From Gordionus sp. m RMFG-2023 (Eukaryota; Nematomorpha; Gordioida; Chordodea; Parachordodidae), in the NCBI RefSeq assembly GCF_954871325.1, contig NC_088775.1:31535561-31599560 (forward strand): DNA of 64,000 bases, given 5' to 3'. Shown piece by piece: positions 14,401 to 24,722 of this stretch. The stretch's first letter is position 1, and every line of letters begins with the position of its first letter. Made by a program: the position numbers and the translations under genes. Under the pieces are notes generated by a model. The model did not search any database, had not been told where the DNA came from, and worked only from the letters and a program-made list of their open reading frames with translations.

Positions 14401-17400
14401 AATGAAATTAAAAAACGACGTTTTTTTCTGAATTACTATGAATTGTCATAACTTACTCGAGATTAGATATCCAAAATAAATTATTAAATCATTATTGGAA
14501 TCTTGAATTGAAACTAACTTTGATTTAAAAAAAATCAAATTCAAGCCTCATTTTAACCGACCGTGTCGGCAAATTTAATAATATCGACCGATAATCAATA
14601 TTTCAAAAAAGTCAAAAAAAAGTTCGATCCTATAAAAAAATATATCGGTACATCCTTAAAACTACCCAAAGCCAAAAATAACGCCGGTTTTACATTTTGT
14701 CTCATACCAATCTTTGCACGCAATTTTTGTATGTATTTATATTTTGACCAAAATGATTTTAATATGGTAATATTTAAGAAAATTTATTTACGTATAAATA
14801 AGAACATTCTTATACATAATTGAAGTGATAAATTATTTTTTAAATTTACAATAAAAAAATAATAAAATATATAATTTTTTTTATAAGAATGTTTATGATT
14901 TTAAAACTAAATAAATAATTTTAAAAACTAATTCTAACAGTTTGCATTGATCATAAATAGGGCTTCTCTATTTTCTACACATAGAAAAACTTTGGAGCAA
15001 AAAAATAATTAGGATTTTACTACATAAACAATCAATATTTTTAACCTTTACATTGATTATAATTGAATAAATATAAAATGATAGGTTATTTAAAATATGA
15101 CAGCATTATTATAAACGAACTATGTTATGGTTGTAATATAATCATGATGGTATGTTCACTAAAGGTAGATGGATATATTAAAAAAGAAAATTAAAATTTT
15201 TATTATAGGATCGCTAACCGGTCCATATCAATTAAATATCGAAATCTTCTGGCCTACCAAAAAGTGATATAAATACATTCCTAGTGCGATTTATTAAAAA
15301 ATTTTTGTAGAATATTTTTCATTGTATCCAGCTAGTAGAAATACAAGAAACCTGCAGGCCCACGCCTAAGCCAAGCCCGGGTACACGGGCCGGGTCATTT
15401 TTTTCTATACTCGGGCCAAGCCGTAATTATTTTTTAAAAAATACCCGACCCGGGCCAAATATTTTACAGTCGAGTATTTTAAATCACCATTATTACCTAT
15501 TAAAAATTTAAGATAAAAGAAATATATTTAAAAATTGTGTATCATAGAACAATATAATACATTCATTCACTTATCTTATTTCCTATTTCCATTTTTTCTA
15601 ACCTTGGAAAATATTTATAACAAAATATTAATCAACTAATCATTATTTTAGATAATATTCAATCAAATTAGAATCAACAAAAATGCACTCAATATTCAAA
15701 ATAGAAGATATTTTTTAGGGAAAAATTTATTTTGGATAAGTATCATTTTATCTTTTTTTTTCTCTGTCCCACTGAGGCAATTACCTATTTTTGCCAGTGT
15801 GAGAGCACAAAATTACTGATACTTGTAAGGAATTTAGAAAGTGTGATTTCAAACTCGCTTCTTTTACGACAAATGGGGAGATAAGATAATTTGAAAAGTT
15901 GTTATATATGGATTTCATATTCGCTGAAAACGATTTGCTAAGTGACGAATAGATATATATTTTTAAAAAAACCAAGGTCGTTTACATCCAGGCCGAAAAT
16001 TTTAAAGAAAATTGGGGCAGAAATTTTCTAAAATAAAATTCCAGGTCGGGCCTGAAAATATAAAACCTGGACCTGGGCCCCTAAATTTTTTCCCAAATCA
16101 GCAGGGCCATGCTAATGGTACCTCTGCAGGTCCTGGTTAATGTAAAGGAATAAAAAATATAGCTTGATTTAATTAAATGAATATCAATTTATAAAATTCC
16201 TATCAATCAATGTACTTTCTTTATTATCAACAAATATTTACTTGTGCATAAGAATTTTCAGATCATCAATAATCAGTAGTAGAGATTCTCTTAATAAATA
16301 ATAATATATTTATTATCATTAGTAAAATTAAGAAGATAGGTTGATAAATAAGTTATATATTTTTATAAATATGATAAAATTAAGTGTATATTAAATTTTA
16401 TATTATAAAGTTAATGACCACACAACTTAAATTTTTTTAATGAAACCAGCGTATTGATATCATAAACATAAAATGATTATTGAATTTTAAAATTTGTGCT
16501 CACCAATCAAGAATGAGCATTTATTTTTAGATAGATTCGTGCAATTCGCATATATGTAACAACACTCAATGAAAAGTCATTTTGAGAAATGTAAAAATAA
16601 ACTATTTAATTATACCCCAATTTATATTGAATTTGAATAGGTGGCTCAATACATAGGCGAGACATGCCGTTATCTTCTTGCCCGCCCACCGTCTGACTGC
16701 GACAAAGATCACAAAGTTCGCCTCATATACGGGAATGGGCTGCGACGTCAAATTTGGCACGAATTTGTAGAACGATTCGATATACGTGAGGTGGGTGAAT
16801 TCTACGGAGCTACCGAGAGTAACGCGAACATGGGTTAATATAAGCATTCATTTATTTTATCATTTTAATTAGTTTATTATTTATTCCTTTGCTGCCTTGT
16901 TGGAAGAAGGTCATGCAGTTGCTCTCACCTTCCTCTTTATTGATTCAATTATTCAAGGTAGTATTGTTAAAGTTAAGTTTCATTTTCTAGATGATTAAAT
17001 TTGATTTTATTCTTTTAAAAAAAATAATCTAAACACATCTTTTGAGAAAATTTTTTTTCACTTTAAAATAACATACATCCTTGTTTTTTAAGTTGTATTA
17101 TAACACTTAAAATTTCCTCCGCTTCATGCACAATTGGCCCCAAGCAGGGTTTCTAACCAAACTGCGAAACTGAAATGAACCGTTATAATTTCTGAATCAA
17201 GAAAATATGAAAAGTATGTTTTAAAATTTGGGTCTTTTTGAATTATAAAATACGTAATGTGATAAAAATTAAACATTTTAAAAGTAATATTTATTTTTTA
17301 CAAAAACAGCGTGTTAAACATACTCCAACTATTAAATACATTATAATTATTTGTGCCTAATGATGTAAACGAACGCGTTCTTTTTTAAAAAAAAAATGAT

Positions 17401-20400
17401 CGGCGTTCCTTTTATTTTTGACGAACTTTGAAAGTGAACACCTTCATTTTTTTGACGAACGCGTTTTGAATTTAACGTTCATTCAATTTTAAAAACACTT
17501 TTTATTTTTATTTATTTGAAAAATTTAATATTAATTCTAATTTTTTAAGAAAAAGTCTTATATATTTTAATCAACATTATAGTTTATTAATTTTAATATT
17601 ATTGTTTATATTTTAATTTTATAGATTATCATAAGCATGGATATTATTATTTCATCATCTGATTCTAAAATTTAAAATCAGATGATATAACACAATGGCC
17701 CAAATATGATAAATATTTTACAGTAACATCCTATATTGAAGGAACTAATTCAATACTTACCAAATATAAAATGTGCAAAAAAGTATAATATCAGTTTCAA
17801 AATCTTTCCAATTTAAAACGTTATTTGATTGTAATATTAATTATTTTATATAATTTAACTAAGCAGCCAATTAATAATTTATTTTAGATTGTTCTAAGTA
17901 AAAATCATTAAATTTTTGATATTTTATACATACTTGATATCATTTAGTATTTATTTTTAATGTCAATTTTTGAAATTATAATCTAATTACTATTATTTTA
18001 AGCAAGGATTTTATATTTTAATTGTTGAACACAATTTGAAGTATAAATTTATATATTGTAGAAATAATTAACTTTTATATGATATATAAAAGTTTTATAA
18101 AATAGATTTCTTTGAATCTACTGTACCTAGGATTTTATATTTTTATTTACAATATTAAAATGCTATAAATGATAAATTTAATATTTTTATAAAAATATTT
18201 AAAAGAAAATAGTGATTATTGAATTAAATGAATCTGCAAATATTATAAAATAAGTATTAAAATTCAATCAAATATACATTTGCAAAATGTTTGTTATTTA
18301 ATAAATTTTAATTTTAGGTAAATTATTTTATGTCACTACTTTACTATTACCAATTTAATGAAATATTATCATCTGTAGCATAATTTATCAAAAACTTCCT
18401 TTATTTTTACAGAGCTCTTACTTTGGTATGCTGCAAGAAATTAATGAATATTTAACAAATTTTAGTGATAATAATAATAAAAAATTAAAAGCTGATAAAT
18501 TTTAACAACAATTTTTTTTATTATGAAAAAATACATCAAATGTGATGCAGTCACAAGTAGATGATGTAATTTTAAATTTTATAATAGAAGAACTAGGGCT
18601 ATTTCATATAGTTAAAAAAAACCTGCCTTTTTAAATATGATAACCCTTTACAACCAAATAAAAATGCCAACCCATATCAAAAAAAATCTAAAAAATTTTA
18701 ACATCATGCTAGGGAAAATAATAACTTGTTTAGCCAAACAATTCTTTGTAGCATATCAGATTCATGTTTAATAAATTCCTCTCGTTAAAAGAGTTGTTTA
18801 GTACCGCAGTCCCCTCTCTGCCCCTTTAGAGCGCGTTTTTAGTATAGCTAATGCCGTATTAACTGCCAATCAGATAAAAATTTTGAAAATAAGAAAAATT
18901 TTTTCTAAATAAAAATATCTTTTTATACGATATAATATATTGTGTTAAAAAATATAAGACTAAATTTAAAAAAAAATTTATCATAAAATTTTGAACGAAC
19001 GTGAACGCGTTCATGTTTACAGCACTATTTGTGCCACACTCATCAAATACAATTGGTTTTGTAAGAATGATAGTATAGGAGTGTATTTAAATCGTTAACG
19101 CAAGCAAGCCAAAAAATTAAAATGAAAACCACAAAACACATTTTTATAAAGTTAAATGAAAATTAAAGATTCCTAAGACTGTGTCTTAGCTTTTTTTATT
19201 ATCCTTTTAGAATTCTAAATATCTGTTCCGAATAGTGATTTTTAAATTAAAAAAATAATAGAAATAAGTTCATTCTTTAAACATATTTTTAAAAATAGCA
19301 TCACTTTTTGTTAAAATCTAGAATTAAGAAAAAATAAAAATGTGCCCGGGCTGCTATTCTGATTAGAATTAAGAATAAAGATTTAAAGATCGAACTCTGG
19401 CTTCCTTGCAGGGTTCTAATTAAAACGTCCTACTTGATTAATCATCACAACTGGGTCACGTTATTTTAATCTCAAATTTATTTACAAATTAATCTTTCTC
19501 AAATTATAAAATTATGGAAGGCAACTGAAGAAGAAGATTATTAAAAACGTTGATTCTTTTATTTTTTAATTCTTTATTATCAAAACATTTTATATTTCAA
19601 AATCAAAACATACTACATAATAATGAAATCGAATAATACATTTGATTTAATTGGTTTACATTATGCATAAAATTTTAAAAACATTTTTTACAAAAATAAA
19701 ATTATTTACAAGAAAAGAACAAATTATTTTAAGGTTAAACATTAAAGTAAGAAAATAAAAAATAACCTTTAAAACTTTTTCACAAAACTTAATTATTTTA
19801 AAGTAAGAACTAAGTGTAAGTTAAAAGAAAATGACCTTAATATAAAAATATAAAAGTTTTTTTTATAGTTAATACAAATATATCTTTTGACACTTTTTGT
19901 TATCTTCTTTCCTTCGATATAATCAAACATAACCACATCAGTGAACATAGACAATACGTTCGGAGCGGTTGGTTTCAATTCCGTGCTTTTTCCGTGCTTC
20001 TTGCCTATCACACTCATCAAAGTCGATTCGGAAACCGGGGAGCCCCTCAGGAGCCCTCATTCCGGTTTGTGCGTGAAGTGCAAACCAGGTTAGTTGAATT
20101 ATAGTTTTTTTGCAATAATTTATTTTTAAAATTTAGATTATATATGTTGCTAATTTTTTCTCTCTCTCCAATACTGATGGTCACTCACATTAAGATAACG
20201 ATCGGAAACACACCGATGCTTATAAAAATTTTTTTATAGTGTAACGTTTAAAAACTGCATAAAGATAAGATTGGTATATATTAGGACTAGGTTTGAATTC
20301 TGATTGCTCCAAGATTTTTAAATTAATATTTAAGCGTTTTGCTAATGATATACTTGACAATTCTTGTAGATACTTCTTTAAAATTTTAAAGTGTTCGAGA

Positions 20401-23400
20401 TCTTATGGGTCCCCTAACGGCGTTACAGGAACTCATTCCTCCTAATAGTTTACTGGAATCGACCTGGCTAATTGCGAGGGTTGATTCTCTTATTAATGCA
20501 TATATATTTTATTTACGAAAAAAGGTCAACCTGGGGAACTGGTTGGCAAGATAATCAAGAGTGACCCCGTTACAACTTTCCAGGGTTATTCTGACAGGGC
20601 CGCCACTCAAAAGAAGATAGTTAAAAATGTATTTAGAACTGGTGACGCCGCCTTCCTTACCGGTAATTCTTATTTAGATGAAATTGGAGGAAAGATGAGA
20701 AAGTTAGAACCACGTTAAAGGAGAGAGATGTATAATTAAAGAAAGAAAGTCGGAATAATGTCTTTAGGGCTAATAACTATGGTAATGAATAGGATATAAA
20801 GAGAAAAAAAATTAATCAATTGACAACGAAATATAATGAAGGACCACATGGCAGTCATCATTTAATTTAAATCCTAAATCGAACCTGTTTTTTGGTCGGC
20901 CCTCATGAATTTTGGAGAAACCAAGGACTTAAAAGTGGTAATTATTCGATGCCCAATGAACCGCTATTTAATAATTGTATTAGATTTGAAAATAAATTTT
21001 TTTATTCTGCATATCATTTTAAATATAAAAAATGTTTATAATCTGATGATAAAGTATGGACATCAAGTTATTAACGAAATGTATATAAATTTAATTTATA
21101 ATTCCAAAGGAATTTTAAGATAGAAAGTTTTACTTACTGTTTCTTCTTTATAAGACGTGCTATTTTTTGACAACAAATTAGTTCCAACTAAGAAAAGCCT
21201 GTCACAAGCAGTTGAACTTATGGCATAACCTGCCAGATTTATAGTTTATCAATAGAAATGATTAAATTTTGATAAAAAATAATTATTCCAAATAATATGA
21301 ATATTCCATCAAATGATTTATCTAATATTCGAATTATATGTTTTATTCCAATAATAGTCCTACTCAGAGTTGGGCAGGTCCTCCGAAAAAAGAATCTAGA
21401 TACAGATTCTTTGTGAAAAAATGAATCTTAGATACAGATACTAGTATCTTTTTCAAAATATCAAAAAGATACAAGATAAAAGATACTTGTATCTTTTGCC
21501 TAATTAGAGTATCTTAAATACAAGATACTTTTAAATTATCATTATCAATTAAATTAGAATAGTTTATATGAAGAACATAACATACGCATATAATAAGAAT
21601 GAATATTTACAATAATTAATAAAATATTTAATGATGAGTTAATTATAATAATCAGGCATTTTAATTAGTAATTAGTAGCCCATTCTTAGAATAGATAGGG
21701 AAGGGAGACTAGTATTTTTAATGGGAGTTGAAATATTAATTTGCAAGAGTATTTAAAATAGATTCATTATTTTATAAGATAATCTAATTTTTCAAATAAT
21801 TTATCATTAGACCTTTGCCGTTTTGGCCTACTTAACATTGTGCCAAAACTAAATTATCTTTCAATTGGAGCTGATAAAGGTATTGCAGTATTATATTAAT
21901 AAAAAATTTCCTTAATGAAAGGATAATAATTCAGCATTTATAATGTATTTCGACTTTCTTTAATATAATTTAAAGCCTCCCGTTCAATGTTCTTTATATT
22001 ATTGAACTCAGCAACATTTGTTTCACCAAAAGAAAAATAATCGTTAAATGTATCGGTGTTATAGTTTGAGCTTGGTTATATACTCTGGTACTACATTTAT
22101 GGCTTCTTTTATTAATATATTTTGTAAGTATTTGTTTTTATCATCTGACTCATTTCATAAGTTCTAAAATATGGATGTGATATTGATGTCAAAAAAGCCT
22201 TATTATATTCAAATCATATTAAAATTTTTCTTAAAATCAATTTCTCATACGACCTTAGGCAGCTTTTAATAAGGTAGCAATATTGTAAACTTGAATATTT
22301 AAGATAACGTATGCCCCTTTAAACCACACATAAATAATATACTTTAATATGTTTAACAAAATTTTTGTTTACCATTTATCCTTTTTTTTGTTTATACAGG
22401 TTTTACATCTAGCCTCTACATTGTCATTTTTAACTTTTATTTTTAAAAAATTTCTATATAAAATTTTAAGATTTTGATTTAATTTACGGGAACTTATTTC
22501 CATAATTTAAATTTCACTACCATGAGTGTTAATCATCCTACAAATTAAAAAAATATTACATAAAATTGGTAATGATATTTTATCGAATTACATTTATATA
22601 TAAAATATAATCTTTACTTATTTCGTTTTGGTGCTGTTATTTTTTATCTATCTACCTATTATTAAACGGTTCCTTTTGAGCCGATTTTTAAAAACAGCTA
22701 ACTCAATATTTCACACCGAAAGATCTTACGCAAGCCTGAAGATTTTGCTCATAGAAGGAACAAAGGTCTAGGCATACATTAATGAAATCTCGAGACTTAG
22801 GCAATATTTTTCTGGCTAAAATATTGAGTTAGCCGTTTTAAAAAATCGGCTCAAAATGAACCGTTTAACAACACCATATCTACCTTAATATGAGATGTAA
22901 ATTTTCCAGCTAATTTTGATTTTCATTATATTTAAAATATGGTGAAAAAAAATAAGGAAATTACTATAAGATTCTCGAAGAAAATAAGATATATACTGTG
23001 ATATGTAAAATTTTAAATGAATATTATAAAGAATCTGTATCTTTATCTTTTGTCAAAAATTAAAAAGATACAAGATTATTTTCAGAATTAAGGATCTTAG
23101 ATACAGATACTAGTATCTTATTAAAAATGTCAAAAAGATACTGAGTACAAGATACAAAAGGATATTGTATCTAAGATACAAGTATTTACGGTACTACCCA
23201 ACTCTGGTCCTACTACATAAATAGAAATATTAATAATTTTTCAACAAAAAACTATCTCCTTTTTCTCAAAAAGGTGATATTTTAATTCAAGACGAGCTGG
23301 GTTACTTTTATTTTATGGACCGAACTGGGGATACCTTCCGTTGGAAAGGCGAAAATGTTTCCACTATGGAAGTGGAACACGCCACGGCCAAAGTGTTGGG

Positions 23401-24722
23401 TGATAAGGAAGTCGTGGTTTATGGAGTGCCTGTTCTAGGTTAGTATTCATTTTGAAATTATTTATTTTTGAAATGAAATTTATGAATAATTTATTTGGAA
23501 TATATTACATCCATTTTATTTCTTTTAAGAATCCAAATTATTTCTATATAAGATGCAAGAAGAATATATTAGAGATATTCTTCTGTACTACAACGAAACA
23601 TTAAAATTTCATGGCAGCTCAGTTATTATTAAAGACACTTATAATTATGTTTACATAGGCTTAATATTCAAAAAAAAATAAAATATAATTGTAGTGTTAC
23701 AACTTTAGTTATTAAAAAAAGAATTTACGAATATCATAGCGATGTTCGACTAATATTTTTTTAAAAAAATGTCATGGTACCATTTATGCCAAACGTAACA
23801 TTTTTCAAATTTAACTAATATGCTTACAATACGATTATAGACACTCTTAATCTTAAACAATTACATTGATTAAAAATTGTTTATAGGTTGCTATGCAAAT
23901 GTGTCGAACAAAAAAATATCCCTTTTCTTTAGACAGACTTAGAAAACGTTTTCCATACATAAATTTAAGCTTAATTTTTTGACAGGAATGGAAGGCAAAG
24001 CCGGCATGGCCACCGTTATTGATCCTACTCGCTCCATTACGCCACCTGAGCTTAAACGTCTTTTTACCGAGCTCAGTAACCGGCTTCCCCCTTATGCTAA
24101 GCCTGTCTTCATTAGACTATCACGGGAGATCGACATGACAAGTTTGTTAACATTTAATTATTTTTATCTCAATAACAGCAGAATGGCCAAGGCTGGCTGA
24201 TCAACTTGCTAAAGAATATTCCTACATTTCTATTACCCTTTTACATGTTTTTTGTGAAAATGATGTAGGAAAAAAAATGTCAGACTCGAAATCTAAAATG
24301 GCCGAATATTTTTGGCAAACATTGTTATCCATTCAAATTATAAATATTTTTATAAGCGTGATTTCAATTGAATAGGCTCCTCTTCCCCTCCTCATAATTT
24401 ATAAACGATGATAATATCAGTTAGACTATTGTGGTTATATACAGGCAGATACATTTTATTGATCCAACCAATTAGAATTAGATATCTATATAACTATTTT
24501 TATTCATAAGCTTTATTTTATTTCAAATCAATATTATTTTTTAAAATAAAAAATAAAAAAGGCACATTTAAACCTAAAAAGACCCAACTTTGCAAGGAAG
24601 GATTCGATCCAACCCTGACGGGAGACGATCCATTGTTTTACCTAGACGCTGCCAATCAAACCTATTCACCCGTTACCCAAGCTGTTTTTTGGCAGATTGC
24701 CGATCAAAAAATACGACTATGA
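2181..24722 (+). CDS. SLC27A (FATP family): Long-chain fatty acid transport protein / very-long-chain acyl-CoA synthetase (5' partial, 11 exons)
   Basis: Exons: 2181-2435, 5785-5952, 8445-8514, 8804-8907, 10524-10621, 16641-16833, 19942-20088, 20525-20662, 23274-23438, 23986-24141, 24562-24722. Joined they keep one frame for 550 residues to a TGA at 24720. Seen: the AMP-binding loop [13 protein letters not shown] (about residues 146-158), the FATP motif [16 protein letters not shown] (262-277), the adenylate motif EFYGATE (284-290) and [16 protein letters not shown] (406-421). Family knowledge: these membrane proteins activate long and very long fatty acids to acyl-CoA with ATP and so drive uptake. 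About 80-100 N-terminal residues, including the usual membrane anchor, are not found and probably lie left of the window. All introns are GT..AG. Which FATP paralogue it is cannot be settled by eye; FATP1/4-like is my best guess. Confidence 0.93.
2542..4070. mobile_element. hAT-superfamily element, related family
   Basis: Left end TAGTGCTGTAAACGTTAC, right end GTTACTTTACAGCACCA. The exact 8-bp duplication TAAAATTA lies at 2534-2541 and 4071-4078. Subterminal motifs are AACGCGTTAC-like, close to the GAACGCGTTC of the 244-1685 element. It sits in intron 1 of the FATP gene, 106 bp after exon A. No transposase frame survives. Confidence 0.8.
4207..4270. mobile_element. 64-bp MITE matching the ends of the intron-2 hAT
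   Basis: Starts AGGCCTATTCAAAAACGATC and ends ATTTTGAATAGGC. The inverted ends match those of the 2.2-kb hAT at 6162-8352 (AAGGCCTATTCAAAAA...). Flanks ATGCTGT (4200-4206) and ATGCTAC (4271-4277) look like a decayed target duplication. It has almost nothing but the two ends and an AT centre. Confidence 0.65.
4271..4872. other. Intron 1 sequence, no feature seen
   Basis: AT-rich intron DNA of the FATP gene with a pyrimidine/purine-biased stretch near 4370-4400. No coding signal, no repeat ends recognised. Confidence 0.5.
4932..5345 (-). CDS. Unrecognised 137-codon ORF in a GC-richer island
   Basis: The longest open frame in the window, on the minus strand inside FATP intron 1, running ATG to TGA. 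The product is highly charged (many Lys, Arg, Glu, Asp). An N-terminal stretch rich in K/E/L ([20 protein letters not shown]) looks able to form a coiled coil, and it is followed by a basic tail. No signal peptide, membrane helix or known motif. Base composition is clearly richer in G and C than the intron around it and the island extends to about 5580, so a captured or inserted gene fragment is likely. It could be a remnant of a mobile element of unknown family or a retrocopy of a host gene. An 85-codon frame opposite (4873-5130) is hydrophobic and probably its shadow. I do not assign a function. Confidence 0.35.
   Translation of the reverse strand: MIDMKKKLKFDYYKTELKGLKLKERLNRLEEDTHHIDKIKQLHPVISQGLRAASSQDNEDQIRHKLFPRLDVQFAAKLEGIVDQYKRLSEPSKSKKTKLKLAKRYFILFKNKKKMVEQPKRNNKLLRQRYMNFGLKC
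5346..5590 (-). pseudogene. GC-richer relic upstream of the 137-codon ORF
   Basis: Continuation of the same compositional island on the 5' side of the minus-strand ORF. Short coding-like stretches can be read, but no family is recognised. Treated as a broken relic, origin unknown. Confidence 0.3.
5785..5952 (+). CDS. FATP exon B
   Basis: Begins [20 protein letters not shown] when the G left by exon A completes the first codon, matching the family's sequence after the VYGxEF block. It continues with a poorly conserved linker ([20 protein letters not shown]) and ends at CATG|gtaaaa, phase 1. Acceptor caattaag. Confidence 0.88.
6162..8352 (+). mobile_element. hAT transposon, near full length, decayed
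   Basis: Ends AAGGCCTATTCAAAAA and (reverse complement) TAGGCCCATTCAAAAA, with the exact 8-bp target duplication ATACTTAT at 6154-6161 and 8353-8360. It inserted in FATP intron 2 in the same direction as the gene. Just inside both ends runs the repeated word CGAATTCGAAT / CGAATA. The interior encodes a broken hAT transposase (see next entry). At 2,191 bp it is slightly short of typical active hAT elements. Confidence 0.9.
6522..8340 (+). pseudogene. hAT transposase, broken
   Basis: Domains in order: a BED zinc finger ([20 protein letters not shown] ... [12 protein letters not shown]) at 6615-6755; the catalytic core start [10 protein letters not shown] at 7020; [15 protein letters not shown] at 7296; [19 protein letters not shown] at 7483-7540; [20 protein letters not shown] from 7665; ILDPRL at 7910; and the hATC dimerisation motif [20 protein letters not shown] ... 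TACERLFSE near 8197-8313. A 53-bp intron with GT..AG borders (7609-7661) joins ISE to EEWD. Stops and frame changes separate at least five blocks, so no full protein can be made. Family knowledge: the enzyme cuts and joins element ends as a hairpin-forming DDE transposase. Confidence 0.9.
8445..8514 (+). CDS. FATP exon C (AMP-binding loop)
   Basis: A 70-bp exon encoding [20 protein letters not shown] and SHVK, the hallmark phosphate-binding loop of the acyl-adenylate superfamily. Acceptor atatcag, donor gtaggc, phase 2 out. It lies only 92 bp downstream of a hAT transposon end. Confidence 0.95.
8804..8907 (+). CDS. FATP exon D
   Basis: Encodes [20 protein letters not shown] followed by [15 protein letters not shown], matching the family's PLYHSAG block. 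The acceptor aaaatag follows an A-rich tract; the donor is gtttgt. The end of this exon and the following intron sequence are duplicated 270 bp downstream (see 9160-9385). Confidence 0.92.
9160..9385 (+). repeat. Partial duplication of FATP exon D end and intron 4
   Basis: Sequence from CCGCGGGTG at 9160 repeats that from 8890. It includes the last 18 bases of exon D with its donor, then intron sequence (ttttatgaaatt..., tttcaatctttatt, ggggtcattt, tttatttgggca). The second copy carries about 65 extra bases in its middle. The copied exon tail lacks an acceptor and most of the exon, so it should not be used as an exon. Confidence 0.8.
9386..9751. other. Intron 4, no feature seen
   Basis: AT-rich intron DNA with a run of 13 C at about 9586-9598. 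No coding signal. Confidence 0.5.
9752..10116. mobile_element. Possible hAT-like MITE, decayed
   Basis: Left end ACCAGAGACCTG and right end AGACCTGCTGGTTT are inverted. Inside are GC words between A/T tracts (gggcggaat, gaccgggctc, cagggctgg, cagggctcg) as in the CCCGG-rich family, and a run of 9-10 G near 10097. The flanks ctaatata/ctaatcaa are a weak target duplication. Confidence 0.4.
10524..10621 (+). CDS. FATP exon E
   Basis: Encodes [20 protein letters not shown] and [12 protein letters not shown], matching the family's TVVIRKKFSASxFWDDCxKYxCT block. Phase 1 in, phase 0 out at ACG|gttggt. Confidence 0.93.
10622..13130. other. First part of FATP intron 5, mostly featureless
   Basis: AT-rich. 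Near 11596-11690 there is a GGGGGGAGGGGGG tract next to gcagagctactaggtggct, which looks like the end of another hAT-like MITE, but I could not find its partner. No coding signal. Confidence 0.4.
13131..13832 (-). pseudogene. Tc1/mariner-family transposase relic, internally deleted
   Basis: On the minus strand the start ATGGACAACCG (13832) leads to an N-terminal helix-turn-helix-like stretch ([39 protein letters not shown]). About 500 bp later comes a C-terminal end [20 protein letters not shown] (about 13191-13132). Family knowledge: this layout fits Tc1/mariner enzymes, which are about 340 residues. Here only about 700 bp separate the two ends, so the catalytic DDE middle is largely missing and the rest is interrupted. 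Terminal repeats were not identified. The 62-codon plus-strand ORF at 13631 is its shadow. Confidence 0.6.
13833..15190. other. Middle of FATP intron 5
   Basis: AT-rich DNA. Plus-strand open frames at 14257-14451 and 14563-14823 have no recognisable motif and look like chance openings. Nothing else seen. Confidence 0.4.
15195..15285. mobile_element. Truncated terminus of the TATCGG-type hAT family
   Basis: The sequence accggtccatatcaattaaatatcg ... ggcctaccaaaaagtgatat ... acattccta matches the right end of the complete element at 39203-39932. The rest is missing. Confidence 0.5.
15351..16134. mobile_element. CCCGG-rich hAT-like non-autonomous element
   Basis: Left end acctgcaggcccacgcc and right end (reverse complement) acctgcagaggtaccatt. 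GC-rich blocks (gcccgggtacacgggcc; gacccgggcc; ggtcgggcctg; cctgggcccc) alternate with T and A tracts. No clear target duplication. The minus-strand 64-codon frame at 15781-15975 inside it is without motif. Confidence 0.5.
16135..16640. other. End of FATP intron 5
   Basis: AT-rich, no feature seen other than the exon F acceptor. Confidence 0.5.
16641..16833 (+). CDS. FATP exon F (FATP signature)
   Basis: Encodes [17 protein letters not shown], then [16 protein letters not shown] and [15 protein letters not shown]. This is the FATP/VLACS signature plus the adenylate-binding motif. The 81-aa minus-strand ORF over the same bases is a shadow. Entered after a 6-kb intron, the longest in the visible gene. 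Confidence 0.95.
17358..19027 (+). mobile_element. hAT-superfamily element (ZBED-like), decayed, second copy
   Basis: Left end TAATGATGTAAACGAACGCG, right end GTTTACAGCACTA, with the exact 8-bp duplication TTTGTGCC at 17350-17357 and 19028-19035. Same family as 244-1685 but opposite orientation: it shares the GAACGCGTTC subterminal palindromes and a relic of the same BED-type start (17640-17830, SSSDSKI..., then the tacagtaacatcctatattg word). Inserted in FATP intron 6. Confidence 0.85.
19036..19941. other. Rest of FATP intron 6
   Basis: AT-rich intron DNA up to the exon G acceptor. No feature seen. Confidence 0.5.
19942..20088 (+). CDS. FATP exon G
   Basis: Encodes [20 protein letters not shown], then [17 protein letters not shown] and GLCVKCKPG, in line with the family's GxVGFxSR..YPVxLIKVDxETGEPxR region. 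Acceptor ccacatcag, donor gttagt. The joining codon is GTG (Val) where many relatives have Gly. Confidence 0.9.
20525..20662 (+). CDS. FATP exon H
   Basis: Encodes [20 protein letters not shown] and [20 protein letters not shown], ending AAFLT at donor gtaatt. Matches the family's GEPGLLVGxI..F.GY...AT.KKI...VF.KGD block. Phase 1 on both sides. Confidence 0.93.
20663..21364. other. First part of FATP intron 8
   Basis: No repeat ends recognised. The 72-codon plus frame at 20905-21123 is low-complexity hydrophobic sequence without motif and is probably chance. Confidence 0.45.
21365..23206 (-). mobile_element. hAT transposon with GATAC-rich ends, decayed
   Basis: Ends CAGAGTTGGG / CCCAACTCTG with the exact 8-bp target duplication GTCCTACT at 21357-21364 and 23207-23214. 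Both ends are rich in AAGATAC / GTATCTT repeats. On the minus strand around 21900-21790 a dimerisation-domain relic reads [27 protein letters not shown] and NDKLFEKLD, typical of hAT transposase C termini. A foldback MITE (22658-22876) is nested in it. Confidence 0.88.
22658..22876. mobile_element. Foldback MITE, MuLE-like (copy 1 of 7), nested in a hAT
   Basis: 219 bp with long inverted arms (TTAAACGG...GAGCCGATTTTTAAAA...GCTAACTCAATATTT and the reverse). Exact 9-bp target duplication TATCTACCT at 22649-22657 and 22877-22885. The 9-bp duplication suggests Mutator-like mobilisation. Confidence 0.85.
23274..23438 (+). CDS. FATP exon I ([16 protein letters not shown])
   Basis: Encodes [14 protein letters not shown], then the C-terminal-domain motif [16 protein letters not shown] and [20 protein letters not shown]. 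Acceptor ctcaaaaag, donor gttagt, phase 1 both sides. Confidence 0.95.
23986..24141 (+). CDS. FATP exon J
   Basis: Encodes [16 protein letters not shown], then [20 protein letters not shown] and [11 protein letters not shown], the family's GxEGKAGMA ... LPxYARPxFxRL block. The acceptor gacag lies immediately before 23986, so this exon starts inside a longer open frame whose ATG is not a real start. Donor gtttgt. Confidence 0.93.
24562..24722 (+). CDS. FATP exon K (3'-terminal coding exon)
   Basis: Encodes [20 protein letters not shown], then [20 protein letters not shown] and a C terminus [12 protein letters not shown] before TGA. The TFKxxKxxLxxEGFDP block is the family's conserved C-terminal lysine-bearing segment. 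The acceptor is aaaaaag. An AATAAA at about 24969 could serve as poly(A) signal. Confidence 0.92.

Noticed and set aside
16602-16847. 81-codon minus-strand ORF with a plausible ATG
   Set aside because: It lies opposite FATP exon F, whose plus-strand reading matches the family signature; the minus frame is a shadow.
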